This document shows positions 22,166 to 36,100 of a DNA stretch of 64,000 nucleotides, in pieces (within the stretch, counting starts at the first letter, position 1; each line of letters opens with the position of its first letter). The translations under genes and the position numbers were made by a program. The DNA comes from Chaetoderma sp. LZ-2023a (Eukaryota; Mollusca; Caudofoveata; Chaetodermatida; Chaetodermatidae). A model generated the notes under the pieces. It was not told the DNA's origin, did not search any database, and saw only the letters and a list, made by a program, of their open reading frames with translations. The stretch is taken from positions 33,273,045-33,337,044 of the forward strand of contig CM067372.1 of the NCBI GenBank assembly GCA_034401795.1, read 5' to 3'.

Positions 22166-22431
22166 AAATTGTAATTTAGTTTTCGGCGCATCGGTTTCAA
22201 ATGGTTTAAGAACCGTGACGTTTTGGCACCAAAAGTGGTTGTTCACTATAGACAGGTTAGACTGTATCTACCAAGTCACTAGCTCTGTATCGATGCTGTA
22301 TCATCCATATGCCCAGAAAGTAAAACATGTTGCGGCATTGTACACAGCAAAAGCATAAACCATAGAAAATTACTGCATGAGAAAACTCAGCGATAAGATC
22401 ATGAAGATACATAATGAAATAATGATATGTG

Positions 22432-24128
22432 TAACGCTAGATATGCAATGCTAGATGTGTAAGGCTAGATGTGTAACGCTAGATGTGTAACGCTAGATGT
22501 GTAAAGCTAGATGTGCAACGTTAGATGTGTACCACTAGATGTGTAATGTTAATGTGTAACACTAGATGTGTAATGTTAGATGTGTAATGTTAATGTGTAA
22601 CACTAGATGTGTAATGTTAGATGTGTAACACTAGATGTGTAATGTTAGATGTGTAATGTTAGATGTGTAACGCTAGATGTGTAATGTTAGATGTGTAACG
22701 CTAGATGTGTAATGTTAATGTGTAACACTAGATGTGTAATGTTAGATGTGTAATGTTAGATGTGTAATGTTAATGTGTAACACTAGATGTGTAATGTTAG
22801 ATGTGTAACACTAGATGTGTAATGTTAGATGTGTAATGTTAGATGTGTAACGCTAGATGTGTACCACTAGATGTGTAATGTTAGATGTGTAACACTAGAT
22901 GTGTAATGTTAGATGTGTAATGTTAGATGTGTAACGCTAGATGTGTAATGTTAATGTGTAACGCTAGATGTGTAATGTTAGATGTGTAACACTAGATGTG
23001 TAATGTTAGATGTGTAACACTAGATGTGTAATGTTAGATGTGTAATGTTAGATGTGTAACGCTAGATGTGTAATGTTAATGTGTAACACTAGATGTGTAA
23101 TGTTAGATGTGTAACACTAGATGTGTAATGTTAGATGTGTAATGTTAGATGTGTAACGCTAGATGTGTACCACTAGATGTGTAATGTTAGATGTGTAACA
23201 CTAGATGTGTAATGTTAGATGTGTAATGTTAGATGTGTAACGCTAGATGTGTAATGTTAATGTGTAACGCTAGATGTGTAATGTTAGAGGTGTATGGCTA
23301 GATGTGTAATGTTAATGTGTAACACTAGATGTGTAATGTTAGATGTGTAACGCTAGATGTGTAATGTTAGATGTGTAACGCTAGATGTGTAATGCTAGAT
23401 GTGTAATGTTAATGTGTAACGCTAGATGTGTAACACTAGATGTGTAATGTTAGATGTGTAATGTTAGATGTGTAATGTTAGATGTGTACCACTAGATGTG
23501 TAACGCTAGATGTGTAATGTTAGATGTGTACCACTAGATGTGTAACACTAGATGTGTAATGTTAGATGTGTACCACTAGATGTGTAACGCTAGATGTGTA
23601 ATGTTAGATGTGTAATGCTAGATGTGTAATGTTAATGTGTAACGCTAGATGTGTAACACTAGATGTGTAATGTTAGATGTGTAATGTTAATGTGTAACGC
23701 TAGATGTGTAACGCTAGATGTGTAATGTTAGATGTGTAACGCTAGATGTGTATGGCTAGATGTGTAATGTTAATGTGTAACGCTAGATGCGTAATGTTAG
23801 ATGTGTAACGCTAGATGCGTAATGTTAGATGTGTAACGCTAGATGTGTAATGTTAATGTGTAACGCTAGATGTGTAATGTTAATGTGTAACGCTAGATGT
23901 GTAATGTTAGATGTGTAATGTTAGATGTGTAATGCTAGATGTGTAATGTTAGATGTGTAATGTTAGATGTGTAATGTTAATGTGTACCACTAGATGTGTA
24001 ATGTTAGATGTGTAATGCTAGATGTGTAATGTTAATGTGTAACGCTAGATGTGTAATGTTAATGTGTAACGCTAGATGTGTAACACTAGATGTGTAATGT
24101 TAGATGTGTAATGTTAGATGTGTAATGC
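22432..24128. repeat. 1.7-kb minisatellite of 14-bp units (AGATGTGTAAYGYT)
   Basis: Around 120 head-to-tail units of AGATGTGTAATGTT / AGATGTGTAACGCT / AGATGTGTAACACT, with recurrent 12-bp variants lacking AG (TTAATGTGTAA) and occasional GTACCACT. Variants recur in the same order over several hundred bp, so blocks of units were copied together. It is intergenic and ends where the 24150-24917 repeat begins. Confidence 0.9.
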
Positions 24129-24149
24129 TGGATGCAGTACTGAAGCATC

Positions 24150-24917
24150 AATGAACATGCTTTAAAACAACAACAGGGTAACTTGCCCATATCACTCACC
24201 TGCAACATCAGTATTTGAACCAACAATATGACATATATGAAAATTTGGATTGGAACTAAAAGCATCTCTGTACAATTCATGGAAATCTAGGTTCTCATTG
24301 TGAAAATTTGAATTTAGATCAGAAATGAAGAAATTGGACGGTCAAAATGCAAAGATTTTGATCTGAAACAAAAGTGATCATTGTCATTGACCAGATCGAC
24401 TGACAAATTAAATTGTGGCAAATTCCTATTCAGCAAGCCCTAAAAGCTAAATATTACAATTTTTGCTGTTAAAAGCCATCAACTCACAATAGCGTATCAG
24501 CTCTCCATCTCTAATTTAATTACCAATTTCGTCTTGAATCGTCAAGTGCTTGAGAGGTTATTTGTGTGAAACCTAGGTCATCTAAGATGGACAACAGGCA
24601 AATGGGCAAACCAGGTTTAACTCTTGTCACAGATGAAGTTTACTGACTTGCTTCAGCTCAATGGTTCTGGAGTATTTTTTGTGAAAACCTAGATCATCCA
24701 ACAATGACCCCTCTAGACAAATTGACCAATCAGTCTCTTGAACAAAGCTGGTTCAACTCATTTCCTAGATGACAGTCTGAAATCAATTGGTTAGATAGTT
24801 TCAGAAATGTCTAAATTTGTTCATAAAAAGAATGCAAAATGAGACAAATGGACAGATCAACGACCGACAGTAACCATGGCATAAACTCACTTGGCCTTTC
24901 AGGCCAGGTGAGCTAAT
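24150..24917. repeat. CTCACCT...AGGTGAGCTAAT family, copy 2
   Basis: It begins near ATCACTCACCTGCAACATCA and ends with GGCCAGGTGAGCTAATAAAA, like the copies at 7868-9722 and 28313-29597. The interior has AAACCTAGGTCATCTAAGAT and TCTTGAACAAAGCTGG segments. Confidence 0.65.
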
Positions 24918-25319
24918 AAAATTAAATGGTCTTTATTTACGAAGACTGAATAACAACAATAATTTGAATTTTATGATATTAAATATAAACACTGAATAAT
25001 TCTCCTCACTGATGTACATGTATATAAATATACATACAGTAATCATGTGTGTACATCAGTGTGTACATGCATGTTATAAGATATATTATCAGAGTATTCT
25101 GTGTTTCATTGTGTGATTTACCCTACAAATTCAGCTATTGCTTAAGTCAATGTCCATGAACAGGACAAGAAGACTATTTATGCAAATTTATCTTTATACA
25201 TGTAATTCAGCTGCCTGACTAGTCAGCCGAGCTAAAAACTAACATTTCAAGCCATTCTTAAATTGATAGAAAATAGATGCCATAGCGATAACAGTCCAAC
25301 TAACCATTGGAATGCCAAT

Positions 25320-25545
25320 CGACTACTACTACTCCAGCCGACCACTACTAATCTAAAGGACCAGTACTTCTCCAACTGACCACTACTACCCCAATCAACC
25401 ACTACAACTGACCACTACTATTCCAACCGACCACTACTATTCCAACCGACCACTACTACTCCAACCGACCACTACTACCCCAACCGACCACTACTACCCC
25501 AACCGACCACTACTACCCCAACCGACTACTACCAGCGCATCAACC
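25320..25545. repeat. Minisatellite of CCGACCACTACTAC-type units
   Basis: About twelve units of 15-19 bp (CCAACCGACCACTACTACCC). The long + strand frame running out of it to 25935 is a low-complexity artefact. Confidence 0.75.
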
Positions 25546-27368
25546 ATGACCATACCACCAACTATTACGCTCCCACCACAACGCATCAAGCTGACTACTG
25601 CTATATCACCAATCGCTACCATACTACTTAACACTGCCACCAAATCCAACCCATACCAGCCAACTAACCACCATAACCTAACCAACAACTACCAATCAAC
25701 CGAACAATACCAGACCAAAAGTCATGGCCATACCACCAGCAATACCAGCCCAAACCAACCACTGGCAATATATTACGATATTATTGCATTTCTTCTACAT
25801 ATGTGTCCATATCACCATGTGTACGCAAATATCTCTACCGAGTTCTGTGACGAAAATTATTTGCTTCAGTTAGAGATGCAAAACAAACTAAACATTGCAA
25901 GCAATACCAATCCCCTCGATTCCTGCCTTTGTTGAAATGACATGTAATGAATCTGGTAAATTCACTAGCCTTCCCCCTCTACCTGATATATGTGCTTACA
26001 TTACAGTGTTTGTTGTATGTATTTTTCAAGAGTGAAAGCTCTGACAATTATTGATGGAAACTAACAAAACAGGAACTTGACCTCTGTCTTAATACTATTA
26101 ATCTAAATTTGCTTCAAAGCTGTTTAGTCTAGCATGAGTTATTGCCTGGAATTTAACGGAGTTTGTATTTTTAAATGGTGATAACTCTCCCAATTATTGA
26201 CAAAAACTAATGGAACACTACCTTGACATCTGTTTCTGTAGATCATTAAGCTATATTCCCATTTCGGTTTGAATCGGTTTAGTCTAGGAGGGAAAACTCC
26301 GGGTACATTTGACGTAAACTGATCGATTTCGAACTTGGCCTCAGTATTCGTATTACTAAGCTGTTTAAAATCAGTGACGGTAAACACAAGTTATTGTTGG
26401 GAACCCAATAAGGACAAACGTACGTACGTATGTACAAACGGGTGCAATCTTATCTCTCCGCGAACTTGTATAACAATGACCAATCGAGCAGAGTTACCCT
26501 CTTCAAATAAATAAAAGAGTAAATGAGATAGAAGCGAGACGACAGCTAATAATAATAATATTATCAGAGTTATAGTGTACATCCAATAACCATGCCACAC
26601 ACACTAGGCAGCCAGATAACATTCAGTAAAAATAAGCACTATATTGCATTGGTATTAACTATTTATACGTAAAACTTTGTTCCCATCACTCATAATATTG
26701 CGTCTATATACAGTGTTAGCAGCATAGTATATATTTAGGCAAAATATAGTTATAGAATGATTCTACAATCTATGAATAGACTTCAGTCTAGATAATATAT
26801 CTAGTCCTTGTAGATCAGACCTAATGCAAGAACTACAATGAACGTCATACTCAGGATTTTGAGAATATTTTGATTGAATGGTACTGCTGCCCGAGACAGC
26901 AGCAACTTTCAGTAAGATGTTTCTCCGAACCCTTGGGCATCATGTTTCATCTAAATAGTTGGCTCACAGGCAGTATCTGGAGAAGAGCGTTCTAAGAAAA
27001 TGTCACATGTGGTATACACAACGAAGATCTTAGATATAACTCCTTAGTTGTATTTCTAAGAACATTTGATTCTTAACGAGTGATTCACTCATTATTGAGA
27101 TTCTCAAGAGTATCTAGTGGTCACCACTAGTCGTCACTGACGTCCTCCACACCACTCTGCGGAAACAGTGGTCACTACTTGACCAGCAGCAGGCATAATG
27201 CTGTCCATAGCGCGTAGGCAGTCACTGCCTATCAGTGGTCACTGTTAACCAGTGCGAGTCATATTGCAATCCACAATACTCACCGACTGGGTATAAGCCA
27301 TTCTCTACACATAATTATTGCACAAACTAACACAATAAGTCACACAGAATGTTGTAATGAACACAGAA
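25546..27368. other. Intergenic / SUN 3' flank, no gene recognised
   Basis: A two-copy diverged repeat of about 165 bp lies at 26030-26300 (AATTATTGA(T/C), ACTAA, TGACCTCTGT). A degenerate family A/C palindrome occurs at about 26845-26915. Several TGGTCAC words lie at 27115-27245. Part should be the SUN 3' UTR; no confident polyadenylation signal was found. Confidence 0.4.
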
Positions 27369-27485
27369 TCAGAGGTTATATAGGTTACCATGGACCCGGA
27401 ACCGGTATAAACATGTAAAATGCGGGTTCCCATGGTTATTTTTGATCCGCAGTTCTACGTACCGGAATGGACCAGAATTGACAGC
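27369..27485 (-). CDS. SUN1/SUN2: SUN domain terminal exon with stop
   Basis: The acceptor is TTGTTTCAG|GCT and the TGA lies at 27371-27369. It encodes GPFRYVELRIKNNHGNPHFT then CLYRFRVHGNLYNL. At the KASH-binding site Tyr707 of human SUN2 is kept (Tyr724 here), while Tyr703 is replaced by Phe720. Confidence 0.96.
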   Translation of the reverse strand, partial: AVNSGPFRYVELRIKNNHGNPHFTCLYRFRVHGNLYNL

Positions 27486-30400
27486 CTGAAACAAAAACAC
27501 ATGATTTAGGAGACCATTTAACAGGAATATCCCATCAGAGATTGCCGAAATATATAGCAGAAAAATCCCATCAAAATGACCTTTGACCTTCAATTCAAGA
27601 CCTTTTCAGACCTAGGCAGTTGTGGTTGTTGAAGCTTGCTGGAGTAAAATCTGTATTAGCATCCAGAATCATAACTGAATTTCCCTAACTAGGTCATGAT
27701 GACCTTGATGCGCCCCAGACTGGCAAGGCGAATTTGCTCTTGTATGAGCTAAGCCTCAAGGGTATAGGAAGCACTGTATGAGGAAGTACTATATAATAGA
27801 TACAGCTGGGCAGCATTGAAATCAGTATTTATATATCAGTATGAGTATTTTGGGGCCCATTTACCTCAGTATCGTACCACATTGATACCGATGTCGATAA
27901 TATATATATATAACACAATATTTTTGGTCTATCAACTGCTCACTATGATGGCTAGGCCTATGGTGATATAAAAATGAGTTATACTCAGCTACACTACTTT
28001 ACAATACAGTGAATCCAAAAAACATGCAAATGTCAGAAAAAGTAAATCATTATTTGCAAATGCCAGAATAATGTATTCATTAATTAGTTAAATCTATTAT
28101 CGTTTGATGTCAGATTTAGATTTTTGTGCAAAAATCGAGATATTTTAACAAACCTTTTCATTCGTGTCTCGCGAGAATGTAGTCACCCATGAATATGTTG
28201 AGCACCACCATAAATTTGTATGAATCCTTATTAAATCTGTGAAGACATTCAAAGACTATCACTGCCTGCTTCATTATAACAATCAAATTCAATAATTGTG
28301 GAAAATTTTCCAAGAGAGACAAGAGGCCCAACGGCCTGTGATGCTCACCTGTACCATTCGCATTTGAACCATTTGCATTTAAATAGACAGGATGGATAAT
28401 TTTCGGAAAATCTAAGATGGCCATCTAAAAATTCTCCAATCAAAATTTGTGTTTGACATGTTGAAGGCGATCACCACAGGATCATTCAACCCAAGTTTCG
28501 TTGAAATCGGACCATTGATTAAGGAATAGAGTTTTAAATGGTTACAGAAAATATTCGGAAAATCCAAGATGACCAATAAAAAATCGATCCATTAAAATGT
28601 TGAATAGAAGTGCTAGAGGCGACCCACCAGCTAAATTTGACTAAAATTCTGCCAAGAAGTTTAGGAGATTAATAAATTAAATTCTCATTTGATATGTTGA
28701 AGCCTACCACAGTAAGATAGTTCCAGCAACGTTCAGTTGAAATCGGGTCACTGATTAAGGAGTAACACTAAATAATTCCAGAACATTTTCGTAAAATCCA
28801 AGATAGTCGGCCAAAAACAACCGATCCATCACAATTTTGATTATAGGTCCTAGAGCGTATCACCATAGGGTCCTTCTAGCCCAATTTGGTTAAAATCCTC
28901 CAAACGATTAAGGAAGACAATTTCTAGTAAATTAAAAAAATTACCAATCAATATTTTGATTACATTTTGTGAAGCGTATCAAGATATGGTTCTTCTAGCC
29001 AAATTTGGCTAAATCCACCAAGTGGCTGAGGAGATGTAATTTGACAATGTCCGGTTAATTTTTCATAAAATCTAAGATTTTCCTCCAAAAAATTGACAAA
29101 TCCACATTCTGAATTGATTTTCTGGAGCATAGCGCCATAGCATCCTTCCACAGAAAATTGGTAGAAATCTATCAAACGGTTAAGGAGATGCGCTTTGACA
29201 ATTTCTGGCAAATTTTGCATAAAATCTAATATTTTAAGACAAAAAAAATAACCAATCAAAATTGTGAATAGAAGTTCTGGAGTGTACTACAATAAGGTCC
29301 TTCTAGGTAAATTTGGCTGTAATCTACCAAGCGGTTAAGCAGATGCGTTTTTGATAATTTCCGTTAAAATTTCATAAAAACAAAAATTTTCACCAAAAAT
29401 AATCGACCAATCAAAATTCTGAAGATGTTCTAAAACCATACCCCCCCCCCCCCCATAGGATCCTTCCAGCCAAATTTGGTTAAAATCTATCAAGTGGTTT
29501 AGTAGGATACGTTTCAAACCAAATGTTTATGGACAGATGACGGGTGGGCGCCATGGCATAAACTCACTTGACCATTCTGTCCAGGTGAGCTAATAATGAT
29601 TAACTAAGTCTAACCTGAATAGGGAAGTACTGTAATGGGCTGCCATTTTTATTGTATGTGTAATTGCCCAGTGACAAACCATCAACAGAATTCTCCATCT
29701 CTAGACCCTGAAAGTCAAGCAGAAACAATATATATGATAGCGAGATTAAGAGAACCCTTACAATGCGCCTCTGTAGACGCACTGTCACATTCCCATATAT
29801 TGAGGTGATGAAGATACAATTCATGTATGTCTATATTCACACAATTACTGTCACATTCACATATATTGAGGTGATGAAGATACAATTCATGTATGTCTAT
29901 ATTCACACAATTACATAGTCACAGCATGTAATATGCACGCACACATATGCACATGCATGCATGCACACAGAGACACACGAACACACACACACACGCGCGC
30001 CTAAAACGACAAATTCTTTATAATGTAGAGAATATTCTGTTGAATATCTTGAAACTAATTTGATTGGGCGTGTTGATGTTATGGGCAGTCACAGCCTCCA
30101 AATCAAATTAGTTTCAAAATAATCCGCAGCTTTCCTAAACGGCCTTCTTGAAATTTGAATAGGAATTTCAAGAGTTAAAAGGATTAACCCTTTAATGCCA
30201 AAGCCGGCCGAACGCAGCCTCTCCCGTGGTCTTAATGAATGTCCATCTGCCAACCAAGAGAATACTATTTTTGAGAATTTACCACAGGATTGACTGGCTC
30301 GATAACCGAGCCAGTCATTCCAGTGGTAAATTTTCAAAAATAGGATTCTCTTAGCATGCAAATGGACATTCACTAAGGAAATATTCCTCCCCGCAAATTT

Positions 30401-33116
30401 AACCGTTAAAGAGTTAGCACACATCTACTCACACGTCCTCAATCATTCTATAGCCACTTACCAGGACAGCAAACTGTCTTGGAGATGTATCTATATTTCC
30501 TGTCACTGACAGAGATCTAGGAATGTGCTCCAGGGTAAAGCCAGTCGGAGTAATTATTGCTGAAAGTTCTATAACCACGTACCCGATACTGCCTTTAAAC
30601 GACCAGCATTCACCCGGGTTTACACCAGGCTGTACAACAAGACATATTAAAACATACATGAAGTGTGTGAGAAAGATATTCTTCAGGATACTGATTGTCG
30701 CAAATACATTCTGTATTATGGGTTACAGCCAGCGTCAGATTCAGAAGTCTATCTCAAGGTGTAGCTCACATATGGCAATGTTTGTTATCCTTAATATTAT
30801 GGCTTTTAAGAATAAAGCAACTTGATCAAAAGATACTTTGTTTCAAAATGGGTTTAGAAGTATATGTTAAGAGAGAAATCGATTAATCATTCTCAACCTG
30901 CCAGCTGAGTGTCTGATACTGTCTGTTGTAGGTTCTTAGATTGTACTTACTACCTGACATGCCTGAATGATTGTATGAGGTAGGTTGTATTCTTACCTGA
31001 ATGATTGTATGAGGTAGGTTGTATTCTTGCCTGAATGATTGTATGAGGTAGGTTGTATTTCTTACCTGAATGATTGTATGAGGTAGGTTGTATTTTTCTT
31101 ACCTGAATGATTGCATGAGGTAGGTTGTATTATTACCCGAATGATTGTATGAGGTCGGTTGTATTGTTACCTGTATGAGGTATGTTGTATTCTTACTTGG
31201 ATGACTGTAAGCGGTAGGTTGTATTTCTTACCTGAATGATTGTATGAGGTAGGTTGTATTTCTTACCTGAATGATTGTATGAGGTAGGTTGTATTTCTTA
31301 CCTGAATGATTGTATGAGGTAGGTTGTATTTCTTACCTGAAAGATTGTACGAGGTAGGCTGTATTGTTACCTGAATTATTGTATGAGGTAGGTTGTATTC
31401 TTACTTGGATGATTGTATGAGGTAGGTTGTATTGTTACCCGAATGATTGTATGAGGTAGGTTGTATTGTTACCTGTATGATTGTATGAGGTATGTTGTAT
31501 TCTTACTTGGATGACTGTAAGCGGTAGGTTGTATTTCTTACCTGAATGATTGTATGAGGTAGGTTGTATTTCTTACCTGAATGATTGTATGAGGTAGGTT
31601 GTATTTCTTACCTGAAAGATTGTACGAGGTAGGCTGTATTGTTACCTGAATTATTGTATGAGGTAGGTTGTATTCTTACTTGGATGATTGTATGAGGTAG
31701 GTTGTATTGTTACCCGAATGATTGTATGAGGTAGGTTGTATTGTTACCTGTATGATTGTATGAGGTATGTTGTATTCTTACTTGGATGACTGTAAGCGGT
31801 AGGTTGTATTTCTTACCTGAATGATTGTATGAGGTAGGTTGTATTTCTTACCTGAATGATTGTATGAGGTAGGTTGTATTTCTTACCTGAATGATTGTAT
31901 GAGGTAGGTTGTATTGTTACCTGAATGATTGTATGAGGTAGGTTGTATTTCTTACCTGAATGACTGTATGAGGTAAGTTGTATTTCTTACCTGAATGACT
32001 GTATGAGGTAGGTTGTATTATTACCCGAATGATTGTATGAGGTAGGTTGTATTCTTACTTGGATGACTGTAAGAGGTAGGTTGTATTCTTACCTGGAAGA
32101 TTGTACGAGGTAGGCTGTATTGTTACCTGAATTATTGTATGAGGTAGGTTGTATTCTTACTTGGATGATTGTATGAGGTAGGATGTATTTCTTACCTGAA
32201 TGATTGTATGAGGTAGGTTGTATTTCTTACCTGAATGATTGTATGAGGTAGGTTGTATTTCTTACCTGAATGATTGTATGAGGTAGGTTGTATTTCTTAC
32301 CTGAATGATTGCATGAGGTAGGTTGTATACTTACTTGGATGATTGTACGAGGTAGGCTGTATTGTTACCTGAATGATTGTATGAGGTAGGTTCTATTCTT
32401 ACCTGAATGATTGCATGAGGTAGGTTGTATTTCTTACCTGAATGATTGTATGAGGTAGGCTGTATTGTTACCTGAATGATTGTATGAGGTAGGTTGTATT
32501 CTTACCTGAATGATTGTATGAGGTAGGTTGTATTTCTTACCTGAATGATTGTATGAGGTAGGTTGTATTCTTACCTGAATGATTGTATGAGGTAGGCTGT
32601 ATTGTTACCTGAATGATTGTATGAGGTAGGTTGTATTTCTTACCTGAATGATTGTATGAGGTAGGTTGTATTCTTACCTGAATGATTGTATGAGGTAGGT
32701 TGTATTCTTACCTGAATGATTGTATGAGGTAGGTTGTATACTTACTTGGATGATTGTATGAGGTAGGTTGTATTCTTACCTGAATGATTGTATGAGGTAG
32801 GTTGTATTCTTACTGGAATGATTGTATGAGGTAGGTTGTATTCTTACCTGAATGATTGTACGAGGTAGGTTGTATTCTTACTTGGATGATTGTATGAGGT
32901 AGGTTGTATTCTTGCCCGAATGATTACATGAGGTAGGTTGTATTCTTACCTGAATGATTGTATGAGGTAGGTTGTATTCTTACCTGAATGATTGTACGAG
33001 GTAGGTTATATTGGTATGATAATGGAAATCCAAAGAAGGAGACAAGTCCACGATTTTTTTCATACGTCTCGGTACAGCGAATATTCACTACACTGCCACC
33101 TGCAGAGAAAAACACC

Positions 33117-33151
<35 letters not shown>

Positions 33152-36100
33152 TAATTAGGTGATACAGATCATAATAGCTACAACAGAAATCAGTGACAGA
33201 AATTACTCAATAATCATGAGGCTTCGCCAACCATTCTTTATCTCCCGAGTTAGTATACCTGTATCAGACTAGAACATTCCTTCTCTGGAGAATAGATTAA
33301 CACATTAAAATGATGGTGATAGAATCTCTATGTGAAGATATTTAATACACATACACCTCACACAGAATTTATTATTAAAATTTTAGTTTTTATGTTTTAC
33401 TTACCCGCTGATTCTAAGGCAAAATCAGCCTGATCTGTTTTATCAGCACCAAACTTGAGTAATTCCTGTTCTATTATCTTACGAATGTACTGCAAGAAAA
33501 GAAGAATAGACACAAACTGTACGTACCTTATTAATAATTCTCAGAGAACGGTTGGCTTAACTCCAGACATTAGTAATGCAAACGCTATAAATAATCCGTT
33601 CCAATGTTTTACGCAGACCACACAATAGAATTCATAAGTACAGTACACCTCAGAGATAACAATGTACGAACTGGTCTGAGATGCGTGCATGATGCTTTTT
33701 AGGCCGTTTCCAAAGCATCGGTTTTAAAAACACAATGCATTCACAACGCATCTAGTTAATTTTTTTGATGCATTTAAAATAATAAATACATGCGTTGAGA
33801 ACGAGCATTAAATGCGTAAATAAGCAAGTTTGAACTTGTTTGATGTCCCCCAGAGATAGTGTCAAACGCGTTGTTAAAAGCAAAAGGGGACAGAGGCCAA
33901 ATTTTAAATGTGTTTAAAAGATTCATATGTGCATTGCGTAATACCCGCCGTACATACCAACTCCACAGCTCCAACTACCCGGGATTCAATTAAACTTAGC
34001 GGTACATTGCATTTCCTAGAAGGGGCAAAGGTAAATATGAGAAAGTTATCCTAAAAAAGACAGCGGGTCATAATATTAAAAATCAAAATTATAAATATTA
34101 CGAAACACAAAATCATGATTCCCGGTTGAGAATTAATGTAACGATGCGCCCCTGAATGTTTTGCGCCCCTGAACGTTTTGCATCTAGTGCAAGAATCGTA
34201 AGCATCGGTTCGTTTCACATTTAACTTTTATAAACATCCAGCGCAGCGTAACATGCCGACTGGCGAGATTTGACATAGGTTAATCATAGTGAAAATTGTT
34301 CGTAAGCACCTTCATTATCACTTCTACGTATCAACTGAGTTCGCGATGAACAGACAGCGAATAAACGCAAAATTATGGATTAAAGATGTCAAAATATAGC
34401 TTATGTGTACCAATGCTCGACTAATGTAGACGTTTTTTTATTAAAACATGCAGATGGTGTGGTTTTTATTGATAATGACGCACAAATTAGCAGATTCGTG
34501 TCCGCTACCGCAATATCCCCATCGGTGCTCTACACGAAAAAAGACTAGTTCAGGGTTAGTTATGAAATACAATGCGCCCCTAAAGTTGTAACATGTACCG
34601 ATATCTCATTGGCTTTTCGCGGAAATAAAACGCCCGTAGTGATTTAATGATTTTCTTTTTGTGACATTTGGTAGCTTTCGGATTCACTATATTGCAATGT
34701 AATGTAGCCGAGTATAACACATTGTTGTTGCCTCACTCAGGAACCAGGCCGAGGAAATGAGCAATCGCCGCACCCACCTCTACGTAGCAATAACATAGGT
34801 AGATGATAAATAGTGCCTTAATAAACCCATGAAAGTTAACATTATAAATAGTCAGGGAGCTAATTTCACTATATTTCATAAACCAGACATTGTTTTATTA
34901 ATTTAAAAGTCAAACTGGGCGTTAAGATATTGCTTTATTGCTTTTAAAAGCGGCACCGCGAATACGTGTACATTTTGCGTTCCGCCATTGTTGATCGTGA
35001 GTCGCTCAGACTGGTTAAAATAAATCACATCATCAATTCGTTATGAATGACAACGAGACATGTGATCAAAATTTTACTATGATAGTAATTTTCATTCATT
35101 CATAATGATGTCAGATGTTCAGCAAGCCAATCAAATTATGGCTATGCTTTTCCGAGAATCTACGACTGCGCATAATTATCGATCGGCGAGACAGTCGCGC
35201 ATTTCTCATTAGTGGTGAATTTAGGCAGTGAATAAGTAACCGGGTTCATTTTGTTCTGTAAGAATAGAATGTTTACGTTACCAGGCAGCTGTATCGGAAC
35301 AAATAATGCGACATACTGCCAATTATTCAACATTGAATGAGTCTTCCCCCTAAAATCATGACAGGAATTTCGCAAAAATTTACGGTGCCCTGGCAAAATA
35401 TAATTGCATAACGTGTGTATGCCCGAGTAATCGTTTGCCCTTCTTGGTCGACTCGCATAATGTCGCTTTACCAGTGCGGCATAATTATGAACGCGTTTCA
35501 CGTTATCAGATTTCAAGCCAATATCATAAATGTGTTGTGTAGTAAGTTCTGACCTTTGTCAAACTGTTTCCAACCTATTTGTTTTACTTTCACACCGCGT
35601 TGTTTTACTGTTCACAACGGGAAAGTGATGTTCACAACGGGAAAGTGATGCATCCATTATTTTAAAATAGATCCGCTATGTACGCATTAGTTGCAGACGC
35701 ATTTTATGTTAAGTTAACTCTGAGCTGTACCGTAGATCATAATCTAGGTTACATCAAATCTGGTTTATGCCAGACAATGTATACAGCAGTTAAGATTAGA
35801 CATGAAAACAGATAGCAAAACAAAAAAGGTCAGTTGTAATATGAAGAGCATCTCAGGGCCCAAAGATAGTCATTACAGTACAGCTCAGGTATAAATTAAC
35901 ATGTTTCCAAGAGAAACACAGAAACATAGGTTAGTTAGTACAATTTTGAACATGATGTAAGAAATGTTCTTTTGAATATTTTGAACACAATTGGACTGGA
36001 AAACATTGCTGCCTGAGGCTGCTTTAGGCAGCAGTTTGTTTTATGTTGTTTTGGAAACATGTTATTTCTAAGATGTATTTGAGACGGGTGGTTTTATGAC

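Noticed and set aside
25546..25935. 129-codon + frame rich in Thr/Pro/Asn
   Set aside because: It emerges from the CCGACCACTACTAC minisatellite and has low-complexity composition with no splice or family support.
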